NCBI RefSeq assembly: GCF_000807925.1
Contig: NZ_JRVC01000007.1
Coordinates: 1 to 64,000 of the forward strand
Origin: Novosphingobium subterraneum
GTDB taxonomy: Bacteria; Pseudomonadota; Alphaproteobacteria; Sphingomonadales; Sphingomonadaceae
Direction of reading: 5' to 3'
Length of the DNA: 64,000 bases
In this document: one piece after another, positions 7,999 to 16,159 of the stretch
Numbering within the stretch: the stretch's first letter is position 1
How the letters are laid out: each line of letters opens with the position of its first letter
Translations under genes and position numbers: made by a program
Notes under the pieces: model-generated
Databases searched by the model: none
Told to the model about the DNA's origin: nothing
What the model saw: only the letters and a program-made list of their open reading frames with translations

Positions 7999-8403
7999 CT
8001 ATTTCTCCAGTTCGACCGGAGTGAATTCGCCCAGGCCGCAGGCGCCCCGGTTGATCGGGCCGGGGCCGCCGTTGTTCACCAGCACCGTGATGATATCGAC
8101 ATTGCAGAGCTGGGTGAGCGAGGTCGAGTAGGAGAAGGCGCGCTCGAACCCGAGGCTGAAGCAACGGTTGGGCAGGGTGTTGCGATACCACTGGCCGCCG
8201 CTGGTGCGAAAGTCGATGGTCCAGTCATCGCGGACCTGGCTTTCGCGGATGGTCTGGAGAGGCAGGCAATTCACCGGCTTGCCGACGACCTTGGCCTTGG
8301 GAATGTCGGCGCGATGGCCGTCATTGCCCTGCTTGGCATCAGCGGTGCAGCCCGCCACCGCCAGCGTAAGGCCTGCGATCAGAAATGGAGTCACGCGCTT
8401 CAT
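7999..8403 (-). CDS. Small putative lipoprotein
   Basis: 134 residues. The N-terminus has a type II signal with lipobox LAVAGC, placing the lipidated Cys at residue 19. The mature part has four more Cys and no recognised domain; a conserved-looking core reads DWTIDFRTSGGQWYRNTLPN. Sphingomonad genomes carry similar small exported proteins of unknown role. Its ATG overlaps the nth stop (ATGA), so it is the third gene of a dapB-nth-lipoprotein operon. The association with DNA repair and lysine synthesis genes does not indicate a function. Confidence 0.8.
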   Translation of the reverse strand: MKRVTPFLIAGLTLAVAGCTADAKQGNDGHRADIPKAKVVGKPVNCLPLQTIRESQVRDDWTIDFRTSGGQWYRNTLPNRCFSLGFERAFSYSTSLTQLCNVDIITVLVNNGGPGPINRGACGLGEFTPVELEK

Positions 8404-9101
8404 GCCTTGCTCTCCTTTCGTTTTGGCGGAGCCTTGGCTTTCTTCGCTGCCGGGGGCCTGGCTCCTTTTTCAAGAACCTTGCCCTTGAAGCTGCAAAGAT
8501 CAACCAGCCCGCAGTGCCAGCATTCGGGCGTCCGCGCCTTGCACACATAGCGTCCGTGCAGGATCAGCCAGTGGTGCGCGCCGACGCGAAACGGCTGGGG
8601 AACCTTCTTCTCCAGCCCTTTCTCAACGGCGAGTGGCGTCTTTCCCTTCGCAAGGCCGGTGCGATTGCCGACACGGAAGATATGCGTATCGACCGCAAAG
8701 GTTTCCGCGCCGAACGCGCAGTTCATCACGACATTGGCGGTCTTGCGCCCCACACCGGGGAGCTGGGTGAGGAGATCGCGGTCTGCCGGAACCTCGCCGC
8801 CGTGTTCGCGCACGAGGATTTCGGCCATGGCCATGACGTTCTTCGCCTTGGAATTGAACAGGCCGATGGTCTTGATGTGCTGTTTCAGGCCCTCCTCGCC
8901 GAGGTCGAGCATGTCCTGCGGCGTCTTGACGATGGCGAACAGCTTGCGCGTCGCCTTGTTCACGCCGACGTCGGTCGCCTGTGCCGAGAGCGTGACGGCC
9001 ACCAGAAGCTGGTAGACGTTGCCGTATTCCAGCTCGGTCTCGGGCGAGGGGTTGGCCTCGGCGAGGCGGCGGAAGAATTCGAAGATGTCCGCCGACTTCA
9101 T
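8400..9101 (-). CDS. nth: Endonuclease III, base-excision repair glycosylase/AP lyase
   Basis: 233 residues. It removes oxidised pyrimidines and cuts the abasic site. The helix-hairpin-helix LPGVGRKTANVV carries the catalytic Lys, and VDTHIFRVGNR the catalytic Asp. The C-terminal [4Fe-4S] ligands follow the C-X6-C-X2-C-X5-C spacing (CKARTPECWHCGLVDLC). A Lys/Ala/Pro-rich tail of about 25 residues extends past the cluster, which is longer than in E. coli Nth (211 residues). The start is one base after the dapB stop. Confident call. Confidence 0.96.
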   Translation of the reverse strand: MKSADIFEFFRRLAEANPSPETELEYGNVYQLLVAVTLSAQATDVGVNKATRKLFAIVKTPQDMLDLGEEGLKQHIKTIGLFNSKAKNVMAMAEILVREHGGEVPADRDLLTQLPGVGRKTANVVMNCAFGAETFAVDTHIFRVGNRTGLAKGKTPLAVEKGLEKKVPQPFRVGAHHWLILHGRYVCKARTPECWHCGLVDLCSFKGKVLEKGARPPAAKKAKAPPKRKESKA

Positions 9102-9102
9102 T

Positions 9103-9831
9103 TTAGAGCCCGAGCACTTCCGGCATGGTGTAGCGGCCCGGTGCCTTGCCGATGATCCACTCCGCCGCGCGGATCGCGCCCTTGGCGAAGATGCCGCGAT
9201 TTTCGGCGAGGTGGGAGAAGGTCAGGCGTTCGTTATCGGCAAGGAAGTGGACCGAGTGGTCGCCTGCGACAGAGCCGCCGCGCAAGGCGGCAAAGCCGAT
9301 CGTGCCGGCCTTGCGCGCGCCGGTGATGCCATCGCGGCCACGCACGGCTTCATCGGCCAGATGCACGCCGCGCCCCTTGGCTGCCGCTTCGCCGAGCAGC
9401 AGCGCGGTGCCCGAGGGCGCGTCGACCTTCATGCGGTGGTGGGTCTCGACGATCTCGATGTCCCAGTCCTCGCCGAGGCGGGAGGCAGCTTCGCGCACCA
9501 GGTGGCTGAGCAAGGTCACGCCCAGCGAGGTGTTCCCGGTCTGCAGCACGGGGATGCTTACCGCTGCCGAATCGATCAGCCAGTGGTGGCGCTCCTCGAG
9601 CCCGGTGGTACCGATGACGATGGGCACGCCGGTGTGGATCGCGGCATCGAGATTGAATTCGAGCGCGCCCGGAGCGGAGAAATCGACCAGCACGTCACTG
9701 GACTGGGCGAGGGCGAGCGGGTCGCCGCCCTTGTCTATCCCGCCGGCAAATTCGTGCCCGGCTGCTGCAACTGCTGCCTGCAGCGCATTGCCCATTCGTC
9801 CAGCGCTGCCGATGATTCCGATTCTGGTCAT
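9103..9831 (-). CDS. dapB: 4-hydroxy-tetrahydrodipicolinate reductase
   Basis: 242 residues. It performs the NAD(P)H-dependent reduction step in the diaminopimelate/lysine pathway. N-terminal Rossmann motif GSAGRMGNALQ; substrate-binding ETHHRMKVDAPSGTAL near residue 145; VGDH-like AGDHSVHF near 205. At 242 residues it is shorter than E. coli DapB (273), as in other sphingomonads. First gene of the dapB-nth-lipoprotein unit, divergent from the sirtuin gene 35 bases away. lysC of the same pathway lies 2.4 kb away on the other strand. Confidence 0.96.
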   Translation of the reverse strand: MTRIGIIGSAGRMGNALQAAVAAAGHEFAGGIDKGGDPLALAQSSDVLVDFSAPGALEFNLDAAIHTGVPIVIGTTGLEERHHWLIDSAAVSIPVLQTGNTSLGVTLLSHLVREAASRLGEDWDIEIVETHHRMKVDAPSGTALLLGEAAAKGRGVHLADEAVRGRDGITGARKAGTIGFAALRGGSVAGDHSVHFLADNERLTFSHLAENRGIFAKGAIRAAEWIIGKAPGRYTMPEVLGL

Positions 9832-9866
9832 TGCCTATCCTTCACGTCGCGTGCTTCATGGTCGTG

Positions 9867-10580
9867 ATGAGCACCCCACGCAATATCGTCATTCTTACCG
9901 GAGCCGGAATTTCTGCAGAGTCCGGTATCGATACCTTTCGCGGAGGCGGGGGGCTATGGGAGCAGCACCGGGTCGAGGACGTGGCGACGCCCGAGGCCTT
10001 CGCGCGTGACCCGAACCTGGTGCTGCGGTTCTATGACATGCGGCGCGAGGCGATCCAGACCAAGGAGCCCAACGCCGCCCATTACGCGCTGGCCCGGCTC
10101 GACCGGGAATGGGCGAAGCGGGCGGGTGGCGAAGTGCTGATCGTCACGCAGAACGTCGACGATCTGCACGAGCGGGGCGGTGCGCTGAACGTGCTGCACA
10201 TGCATGGCGAGCACCTCAAGGCGTGGTGCACCTCTTGCGACCGGCGGCACCGCTGGACCGGGCCGTTGCTCCATCGGCCAGAGTGCCCGACTTGCGGCAT
10301 GCAGGCGCTGCGTCCGGACGTGGTGTGGTTCGGGGAAGTGCCTTACCGGATGGACGAGATCTATCGGGCGGTTTCGGAAGCGGATCTGTTCGTATCGATC
10401 GGCACGTCTGGTGCAGTCTATCCGGCGGCGGGGCTGGTCCGCACCGCGCGGGACCTTGGCGTGCAGACGCTGGAGCTCAATCTCGAGCGTAGTCAGGGGT
10501 CGGCGTGGTTCCACGAAACCCGTCTTGGCGCCGCTACGGAGATCGTCCCGGCATGGGTTGAGGAACTTCTCTCAAGTTAA
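9867..10580 (+). CDS. cobB: Sirtuin-type NAD-dependent protein deacylase (CobB-like)
   Basis: 237 residues from the ATG at 9867. It removes acyl groups from protein lysines using NAD. Motifs in order: TGAGISAESGIDTFRG (NAD binding), TQNVDDLHERGG, the catalytic His in HMHGEH, zinc pairs CTSC and CPTC, and VSIGTSGAVYPAAG. The small-domain Tyr/Arg of class III sirtuins appears as YDMRREA near residue 58, suggesting desuccinylase/demalonylase ability; this is inference. A GTG at 9864 or starts further upstream are possible, but the ATG begins just before the NAD motif, as in relatives. Divergent from dapB. Confidence 0.92.
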   Translation: MSTPRNIVILTGAGISAESGIDTFRGGGGLWEQHRVEDVATPEAFARDPNLVLRFYDMRREAIQTKEPNAAHYALARLDREWAKRAGGEVLIVTQNVDDLHERGGALNVLHMHGEHLKAWCTSCDRRHRWTGPLLHRPECPTCGMQALRPDVVWFGEVPYRMDEIYRAVSEADLFVSIGTSGAVYPAAGLVRTARDLGVQTLELNLERSQGSAWFHETRLGAATEIVPAWVEELLSS

Positions 10581-10650
10581 AGTGTTGCTGCAGCGAAAAG
10601 GGTGATCTCGCGCCTGTCAAAGTGCCGCGAATCATGTTACCTACATCAGT

Positions 10651-11058
10651 GTGAGCAACGTGATCCCCCATCTCGTCCCAATCGCCGTAAAGCCCGATGA
10701 CATCGACTTCATGGGCCACGTCAACAACGCCTCATACCTCACGTGGGTGCAGGATGCGGTGATCGACCACTGGCGTGCGCTGGCCCCGGCCGAGGCGGTC
10801 GCCGCGCACCTGTGGGTCGCGCTGAAGCACGAGATCACCTACCGCCGCCCGACCTTCCTCAATGACCCCGTGATTGCCCACGTGATCCTCGAGAAAGTGC
10901 AGGGTGCACGCGCGTTCTACGAAACGATCATCAAGCGCGGCGAGGAAGTGCTGGCCGAAGTGAAATCAAGCTGGTGCTGCCTCGATGCCGAGACGCTCCG
11001 CCCGGCCCGGCTGGCGCGCGAACTGGTCGAGAAGTTCCTGCCTTCTGCGGCGGAGTGA
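10651..11058 (+). CDS. Hotdog-fold acyl-CoA thioesterase (YbgC/4HBT-like)
   Basis: 135 residues. The N-terminal DDIDFMGHVNNASYLTWVQDA motif is the 4-hydroxybenzoyl-CoA thioesterase signature, with the catalytic Asp followed by GHVNN. A second motif, YRRPTFLNDPVIAHV, forms the central strand. It should hydrolyse acyl-CoA esters; the chain type is not predictable. The start is GTG at 10651 with no strong ribosome site, 70 bases after the sirtuin gene, so the two may be co-transcribed. The repeat cluster at 11090 follows. Confidence 0.88.
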   Translation: MSNVIPHLVPIAVKPDDIDFMGHVNNASYLTWVQDAVIDHWRALAPAEAVAAHLWVALKHEITYRRPTFLNDPVIAHVILEKVQGARAFYETIIKRGEEVLAEVKSSWCCLDAETLRPARLARELVEKFLPSAAE

Positions 11059-11089
11059 ACCTCGTAGCGCCTTCGTGCCAAGCCAGTGT

Positions 11090-11203
11090 CCTTCGACAAG
11101 CTCAGGACGAGCGGATTTTTTAGCAAATTCATCACCGCCGCTCATGCTGAGCCTGTCGAAGCATCGTGCGCCAGGCAGCCTTCGACAAGCTCCGGATGAG
11201 CGG
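11090..11203. repeat. Three intergenic repeat units (TTCGACAAGCTCAGG family)
   Basis: Unit one at 11090-11114 (plus) has TTCGACAAGCTCAGG then ACGAGCGG. Unit two at 11138-11163 is the reverse complement of a close variant. Unit three at 11179-11203 (plus) is another copy with TCCGGATGAGCGG. Units one and two form a long imperfect hairpin with ATTTTTTAG just after unit one's arm, so they may also end transcription between the thioesterase gene and the convergent small gene. The same sequence is familiar from intergenic DNA of many alphaproteobacteria. Confidence 0.75.
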
Positions 11204-11219
11204 GGGCAGGGCAGAGGCC

Positions 11220-11399
11220 TCAGCGCAGCTTGGCGATGGAAAGGCCGTCGTTCTTGGCCCGCTGCTTGACCGATTCCTCGCTGCGGGTGAGGGCCTTGGC
11301 GATGGCCTTGAGGGCCATGCCTTTCTTGGCGAGCGTGTGCAGCTTGCTGATTTCGTCGGCGGTCCAGGCCTGCTTGTGGCGTTCGAAGCGTTCGGCCAT
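11220..11399 (-). CDS. Small SANT/Myb-like helical protein
   Basis: 59 residues, starting at ATG 11399-11397 and ending at TGA 11222-11220. The frame begins 3 bases after the ubiG stop, so it is very likely co-translated with ubiG. The pattern AWTADEISKLHTLAKKGM, then LKAIAKALTRSEESVKQRA, resembles a SANT/Myb or helix-turn-helix unit: an aromatic start, helix one, and a helix with S-x-x-S-V-K-x-R as seen where such domains touch DNA. The codon pattern is like the flanking genes. It is likely a DNA-binding or protein-binding accessory; no function can be assigned. Confidence 0.75.
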   Translation of the reverse strand: MAERFERHKQAWTADEISKLHTLAKKGMALKAIAKALTRSEESVKQRAKNDGLSIAKLR

Positions 11400-11402
11400 G
11401 GC

Positions 11403-12155
11403 TCAATCCTTCCGGGTCACGGTGGCGATGTAGTTGAGCGCGAGGTCGTCGGACAGGTGCAGGCCCTTCGACACGCTCCATGCGATGCCCATGGGATTGC
11501 CCATCTTGAGGCCCGCGTCCTCGAGCAGGTCGTGCAGTTCGACCGGCGTGATGAAATCGTCCCAGTGGTGCGTACCCCGGGGCACCATGCCGATGGCCTC
11601 TGCGCCTTCAACCAGCAGCAGGCGCGAGCGCGTGGTGCGGTTGGGGGTGGAGAGGATCATCAGCCCGCCGGGGGCGAGCGCAGCCTCCAGTGCAGCAATG
11701 AAGGCGGCCTTGTCGGCCACGTGTTCGATCACTTCCATCGAGGTGACGAGGTCGTAGCCTGCAAGGCCGAGCTGGCCGACATCGCCGCAACGGTAGTCGA
11801 TGCCGAGCCCTGAACCTTCGGCATGGAGCCGGGCGGCGGCGATGTTCTCTTCGGCTGCGTCCACCCCGGTCACTTCCGCGCCGAGCCGGGCCAGCGGTTC
11901 GCACAGCAGGCCGGCGCCGCAACCGACGTCGAGCGCCCTTTTGGCAGCCAGTGGCCTTGCTGCGCGCGAATCGTTGCCGAAATGCGCGTCGATGGCGTCG
12001 CGAATGAAGGAGAGGCGCACCGGGTTGAGCTTGTGCAGCATGGCCGAGGAGCCCTTGGGGTTCCACCAGTCCGCCGCCAGCTTGCCGAAGTGGGCGGCTT
12101 CAGATTCTCTGATGGTCGCTGGGCGAATGGTATTCGCAGAGGTTGCATTGCTCAT
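11403..12155 (-). CDS. ubiG: Bifunctional ubiquinone O-methyltransferase UbiG
   Basis: 250 residues. It methylates the two hydroxyl groups made during ubiquinone synthesis, using S-adenosylmethionine. The N-terminal FGKLAADWWNPKGSSAMLHK stretch, SAM motif LDVGCGAGLL near residue 75, TGVDAAEENIAAAR, and SMEVIEHVAD are all UbiG-specific. Later STPNRTTRSRL and VPRGTHHWDDFITP complete the family pattern. It is divergent from lysC (84 bases between starts) and is followed by the small SANT-like gene. Confidence 0.95.
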   Translation of the reverse strand: MSNATSANTIRPATIRESEAAHFGKLAADWWNPKGSSAMLHKLNPVRLSFIRDAIDAHFGNDSRAARPLAAKRALDVGCGAGLLCEPLARLGAEVTGVDAAEENIAAARLHAEGSGLGIDYRCGDVGQLGLAGYDLVTSMEVIEHVADKAAFIAALEAALAPGGLMILSTPNRTTRSRLLLVEGAEAIGMVPRGTHHWDDFITPVELHDLLEDAGLKMGNPMGIAWSVSKGLHLSDDLALNYIATVTRKD

Positions 12156-12239
12156 AAGCCGTCCCTAAAGCGCCCGCGCTGCAAGGTCCACCGACCTTGC
12201 GGGCAAGATTCTTACGCGCAAGACTTCAGGAGCAAGCCC

Positions 12240-13496
12240 TTGGCCCGCATCGTGATGAAATTCGGCGGCACGTCGATGGCCGGAACCGAGCGCATCCGCC
12301 GCGTGGCGCGCATCGTGCAGCGCCAGCAGGCCGCGGGGCACGAGGTTGCGGTGGTCGTCTCGGCCATGGCGGGAGAAACCGACCGCCTCGTCAACTTCTG
12401 CCGCGAGGCAAACCCGCTTTACGATCCGGCCGAATACGACGTGGTCGTTGCCAGCGGCGAGCAGGTGACGTCTGGTCTTCTGGCGATGCACCTGCAGGCG
12501 CTGGGCTGCAAGGCGCGTTCATGGCTCGGCTGGCAGCTGCCGATCCACACCGACGATGCCCATTCCAAGGCGCGTATCGAAGGCATCGATTCGGAAGCGG
12601 TGCTGGCCTCGATGGCATCGGGCGAGATTGCCGTGATCCCCGGCTTCCAGGGCGTGTCTGACAAGGGCCGCGTGACCACGCTGGGCCGTGGCGGTTCGGA
12701 TACCTCGGCCGTGGCCGTGGCGGCGGCGGTCAAGGCCGATCGCTGCGACATCTACACCGACGTCGACGGGGTCTATACCACCGACCCGCGCATCGTCGCC
12801 AAGGCGCGCAAGCTGAAGAACGTCACCTACGAGGAAATGCTCGAACTGGCCTCGGTCGGCTCGAAGGTGCTGCAGACCCGTTCGGTCAGCCTTGCCATGA
12901 AGGAAGGCGTGCGCGTGCAGGTGCTGTCCTCGTTCATCGATGACGATGCGCCCGCTGCCGATACGATTCCGGGAACGATGATTGTCTCTGACGAAGAGCT
13001 TGAAGGATTGGATATGGAACGCCAGCTGATCACCGGCATCGCTGCCGACAAGAACGAAGCCAAGATCACCCTGACGCGCATTTCCGACCGTCCGGGCGCG
13101 GTTGCCGCGATCTTCGGCCCGCTGGCCGCCGCCAACATCAACGTCGACATGATCATCCAGAACATCGCCAAGGACAAGGGCGAGACCGACGTGACCTTCA
13201 CGGTCCCGCTGGCTGACCTCGCCCGTGCCCAGGCGCTGCTGGAAGAGCGCAAGGACACGATCGGCTATTACCGCATGCTGGCCAACAGCAAGGTCGCCAA
13301 GATCAGCGTCGTCGGTGTCGGCATGCGCAGCCACGCAGGCGTTGCCGCAACGATGTTCCGCGCGCTGGCCGATCGTGGCATCAACATCCAGGCGATCACC
13401 ACCAGCGAGATCAAGGTCTCGGTGCTGATCGACGAGGACGAGACCGAACTCGCCGTGCGCGTGCTGCACACCGCCTACGAGATGGACGGCGAATAA
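12240..13496 (+). CDS. lysC: Aspartate kinase
   Basis: 418 residues. It phosphorylates aspartate, the entry to lysine, methionine and threonine synthesis. The kinase domain starts with VMKFGGTSMAG and includes GRGGSDTSAVAVAA and YTDVDGVYTTDPR. Two C-terminal ACT domains (from about residue 265, including ITLTRISDRPGAVAAIF and ISVVGVGMRSHAGVAATMF) give feedback control. I choose TTG at 12240 because AGGAG sits 7 bases upstream; an ATG five codons on would remove the first beta strand. A longer upstream frame is antisense to ubiG and rejected. Confidence 0.95.
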   Translation: MARIVMKFGGTSMAGTERIRRVARIVQRQQAAGHEVAVVVSAMAGETDRLVNFCREANPLYDPAEYDVVVASGEQVTSGLLAMHLQALGCKARSWLGWQLPIHTDDAHSKARIEGIDSEAVLASMASGEIAVIPGFQGVSDKGRVTTLGRGGSDTSAVAVAAAVKADRCDIYTDVDGVYTTDPRIVAKARKLKNVTYEEMLELASVGSKVLQTRSVSLAMKEGVRVQVLSSFIDDDAPAADTIPGTMIVSDEELEGLDMERQLITGIAADKNEAKITLTRISDRPGAVAAIFGPLAAANINVDMIIQNIAKDKGETDVTFTVPLADLARAQALLEERKDTIGYYRMLANSKVAKISVVGVGMRSHAGVAATMFRALADRGINIQAITTSEIKVSVLIDEDETELAVRVLHTAYEMDGE

Positions 13497-13502
13497 TCCT
13501 TC

Positions 13503-13517
13503 TGACCCTTAGGGGGA
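13503..13517. repeat. Palindrome of the TTAGGGTC family at a convergent junction
   Basis: TGACCCTTAGGGGGA lies 6 bases after the lysC stop. Its TTA at 13509-13511 is the TAA stop of the leftward glycosyltransferase gene. It is the least perfect of four related palindromes in this window (others at 43918, 46502 and 48329). Confidence 0.45.
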
Positions 13518-15101
13518 CGACAGCGAGAAGACCGCGAGCTGGCGCACGATCCGGCCCGGTCTTCCTCCGCCATGGTGGGGAAACCAGCGCACTGTCAGGC
13601 GGCTGGGGTCGCCCCCGTTCGCGCTGATTGCCACGCGCATGGTCTTTTCGATGGCCTCGGGCCGATAGCTGCGGATATCGGCGACCACGGCAAGGACGGG
13701 GCAAGGATCGGTCCCGGCGATCCGGGCAGCGAGCAGATCACGCGGCGCCCATGCGTGCACGTAGGCTCCGTGCATGATGACGAAGGGGCGGTAATCGTGC
13801 CAGGTTGCGCGCTCATAGTAGCCGAACCGGTCCTGCATATGCTGGCGCAGGCCGATTTCCTTGGCAGGCGAGAAGTCCGGGACTTCCTCGACGTTGCGCA
13901 AGACGGGCACGACTGTGTTCCTGCAGGCAGAAAAGCTGGCGAGATGGCGGGCGAGGGACCGGAAATCCTGCTTTGACGGCAAGGGTGTGGGGCGTTGCCA
14001 GGTTGCCAGCTCGAGCGCGGTGACAAGGAGCGCGGCGAGGCCGGCGATCGTTGTCAGCGTTGGCCATCTGCGCGAAAGGCTGTCCAGCAGGCCGATCAGC
14101 CCGCACCAGCCGAGAACCAGTCCCACCTGAGGACCGCGATAATTCATGCTGGGCACCACGAGAGTGACAATCAGCCCGGCCAGCGTAACGATGACCGGGC
14201 CGCAGAGCAGGGCGAGGTCGTGCAGCAGCGGCGCCTTTTCCTGGCGCGGCGTCTTGCGCTTGCCGATCAGGACAATTGCGCCGCCAAGCAGGCATGTCGC
14301 GGCCAGAGCAAGCATGGCCGGGGTTCCGCCGGTGCGCAGGCCGTTTTGCACGCTTGCGGCCAGGAACCTCACGCTCGGCGCGAAGATCTTGGCCGAGACG
14401 CCGAAGTCGTGGAACAGGAGGATCTGGGCGGCATAGGCCATCCCCGCCAGCGCCGTCCCGGCCAGGCCGGCGAGCGCGAGCCGCCACGCCTCCGGACGCG
14501 CCAGCACCAGCGCCACGCACATCCAGCACGATGCGTAGAGCGCGAAGAGGTGGGTCGCGCTGGCAAGCGTTGCCGCAGCGACGAACATGCCACCCCAGAC
14601 ACTTGCCGGACCTGCAGCCGAAGTTGCCGCAGCCACGCGCGACGATGCCAGCGCCGCAACGGCGAGCACGAAGCTTACCATCGCATAGGATCGGATCTCC
14701 GCGGCGTGTTCACCCCAGAAGGGCGAAGATGCCACCAGGGCGGCAACCAACAGGCGAGGGCGCAGCCTTGTGCCGGGCCGGGGCAAGACCAGCACGGCGG
14801 CGATCAAGCCGAGCGAGAATGCCACCGACAGGAGCCGCGCAGACGGCTCGTCAAAGCCCGCCATGCGGACCCATCCCCACAGCAGGGAGTAGAAGGTCGG
14901 CGGGTGCGTGTCCTGCACCGCGCGCGCGAGCATGGCCGTAAACGTCGGCTGCTCTGCCAGACGCATCGAGAAGATCTCGTCCTGCCAGAAGCTGCTGACG
15001 GAAAGGCCCGCGAAAAGGCGCCAGATTGCCCACAGGACAAGGCCGCCTGCCATGACGGCAGCGATCCTGCCCGCTGCAAACCTTCCGAAAGCCTGACGCA
15101 T
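13509..15101 (-). CDS. Polytopic membrane glycosyltransferase-like protein (GT39/ArnT type)
   Basis: About 530 residues with ten or so hydrophobic segments, then a soluble C-terminal domain (about 370-530). The first periplasmic loop has FWQDEIFS, matching the acidic pair (here Asp41-Glu42) of GT-C fold enzymes, followed by QDTHPPTFYSLLWGW, also typical of dolichyl/undecaprenyl-phosphate sugar transferases. It probably moves a sugar from a lipid carrier to a cell-surface acceptor. I prefer ATG at 15101; a GTG at 15116 gives five more residues. Alone between lysC (convergent) and the pentapeptide gene. Confidence 0.82.
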   Translation of the reverse strand: MRQAFGRFAAGRIAAVMAGGLVLWAIWRLFAGLSVSSFWQDEIFSMRLAEQPTFTAMLARAVQDTHPPTFYSLLWGWVRMAGFDEPSARLLSVAFSLGLIAAVLVLPRPGTRLRPRLLVAALVASSPFWGEHAAEIRSYAMVSFVLAVAALASSRVAAATSAAGPASVWGGMFVAAATLASATHLFALYASCWMCVALVLARPEAWRLALAGLAGTALAGMAYAAQILLFHDFGVSAKIFAPSVRFLAASVQNGLRTGGTPAMLALAATCLLGGAIVLIGKRKTPRQEKAPLLHDLALLCGPVIVTLAGLIVTLVVPSMNYRGPQVGLVLGWCGLIGLLDSLSRRWPTLTTIAGLAALLVTALELATWQRPTPLPSKQDFRSLARHLASFSACRNTVVPVLRNVEEVPDFSPAKEIGLRQHMQDRFGYYERATWHDYRPFVIMHGAYVHAWAPRDLLAARIAGTDPCPVLAVVADIRSYRPEAIEKTMRVAISANGGDPSRLTVRWFPHHGGGRPGRIVRQLAVFSLSSP

Positions 15102-15177
15102 TTCCCGTTTCCCCACTCGGCCCGGAGACGCTGTCGCCTGGCTCTCGACTGGCAGCCAGGCGCCCGGCAGGCAACAG

Positions 15178-15852
15178 TTACCTGATCAGCAGGCCCCAGC
15201 CTGACAGCAGTTGTTCGGCCTGCTCGCGCGAAATCACGGCACCACGGAAGACCCGGGCGTCTTCGAGTTGCAGCCCGCCGAGGTCCGCGCCGCGAAGGTC
15301 TGCGCCGGCAAACTGCGCGCCATCGAGATTGGCTTCGCGCAAGCTGCACCCTTCAAGCACGGCGCCGCGGAAGTCGCACTTGGCAAGGTCCGCCTGCGCC
15401 ATGTCGAGCCGCACCAGCTTCTCCTTGCGGAAAGAGAGGCCGGGCAGGCGCGCGCCAACCAGCAGCACTTCCTCGAAGGTGAAGCCCATGCCCTTGGCCA
15501 TGTGCAGGTCCGCGCCGGTCATGCGCGTGGAGACGACCTTGGCCGAGCCGATGTTGGCGCGGCGCAGCGATGCGTTGTTGAGATCGCAGCCTCGGATCTG
15601 CGCTTCTTCAAGATCCGCGCCGGTCAGGTTGGCAAACGGCGCCTTGGTCGACCGCCAGACCGTGCGGGCGAGCCTTGCGCCGGAAAGATCGGCGTGGCGC
15701 ATCGAGCAGCTTTCGAACGTCCAGCCCGAGAGGTCGAGTTTGGAGAGATTCGCCTCGTCGAGGTCGCAGGATTCGAGGTGTTGCGGGGCCTTGCCGGCAA
15801 GCGCAGCGATGTCGGCACGAACAAGCGTCTGGCCCGAGAGGATTTCCGTCAT
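15178..15852 (-). CDS. Pentapeptide-repeat protein, Qnr-like length and layout
   Basis: 224 residues made mostly of A(D/N)LXX repeats from about residue 28 to 200, which should fold as a right-handed quadrilateral beta helix. A short helical tail, ISREQAEQLLSGWGLLI, ends the protein as in Qnr-type proteins (about 218 residues). Qnr and MfpA bind DNA gyrase and mimic DNA; most pentapeptide proteins, however, have unknown roles, so gyrase protection here is only a possibility. gyrB lies 3.4 kb away. Its leader region holds a probable small RNA or attenuator (15885-16020). Confidence 0.85.
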   Translation of the reverse strand: MTEILSGQTLVRADIAALAGKAPQHLESCDLDEANLSKLDLSGWTFESCSMRHADLSGARLARTVWRSTKAPFANLTGADLEEAQIRGCDLNNASLRRANIGSAKVVSTRMTGADLHMAKGMGFTFEEVLLVGARLPGLSFRKEKLVRLDMAQADLAKCDFRGAVLEGCSLREANLDGAQFAGADLRGADLGGLQLEDARVFRGAVISREQAEQLLSGWGLLIR

Positions 15853-15884
15853 GCCTCGCGCTTAGGCGAAATCTGCGGCCAGGC

Positions 15885-16020
15885 AAAATGAAACCCCGCC
15901 CTCCGGCCCGATCCGGAGCCAAAGGGCGGGGTGCGACCCGGGCCAGTCTAGGAGATTGAGACGACCGGCTCTCGGGGCTCGGTGGGTGAGGGGGAACCCA
16001 CTTGATGCAAGCCTTCTACC
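15885..16020 (-). ncRNA. Candidate small RNA with C-rich loop and terminator
   Basis: Read leftward, a hairpin GTGGGT (16001-15996), loop TCCCCCTC, ACCCAC (15987-15982) is followed by a linker and a strong nested hairpin at 15932-15893 (ACCCCGCCCT with AGGGCGGGGT outside, CTCCGG with CCGGAG inside), then TTTCATTTTG. A C-rich single-stranded loop plus a terminator is the layout of alphaproteobacterial sRNAs that pair with ribosome-binding sites (for example the suhB/alpha-r8 type, from memory). The 5' end is a guess near 16015-16020; no convincing promoter hexamers are visible. Alternatively it is a leader attenuator of the pentapeptide gene. It fills most of the 307-base gap 15853-16159; the rest of the gap holds the promoter of the rightward gene. 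Confidence 0.5.
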
Positions 16021-16159
16021 GGACATGGCATGATCGGTAAAACAGGTTAACTTGCGCAGAGTTATCGCTTCTGGCGATGATGCGGCCAAGTCCGGCCTTG
16101 TTGCCGCCCCAAACCCGCCCTAAAGCGCGCGCCGGACTTTCGGACGGGATTCTCGAAGC

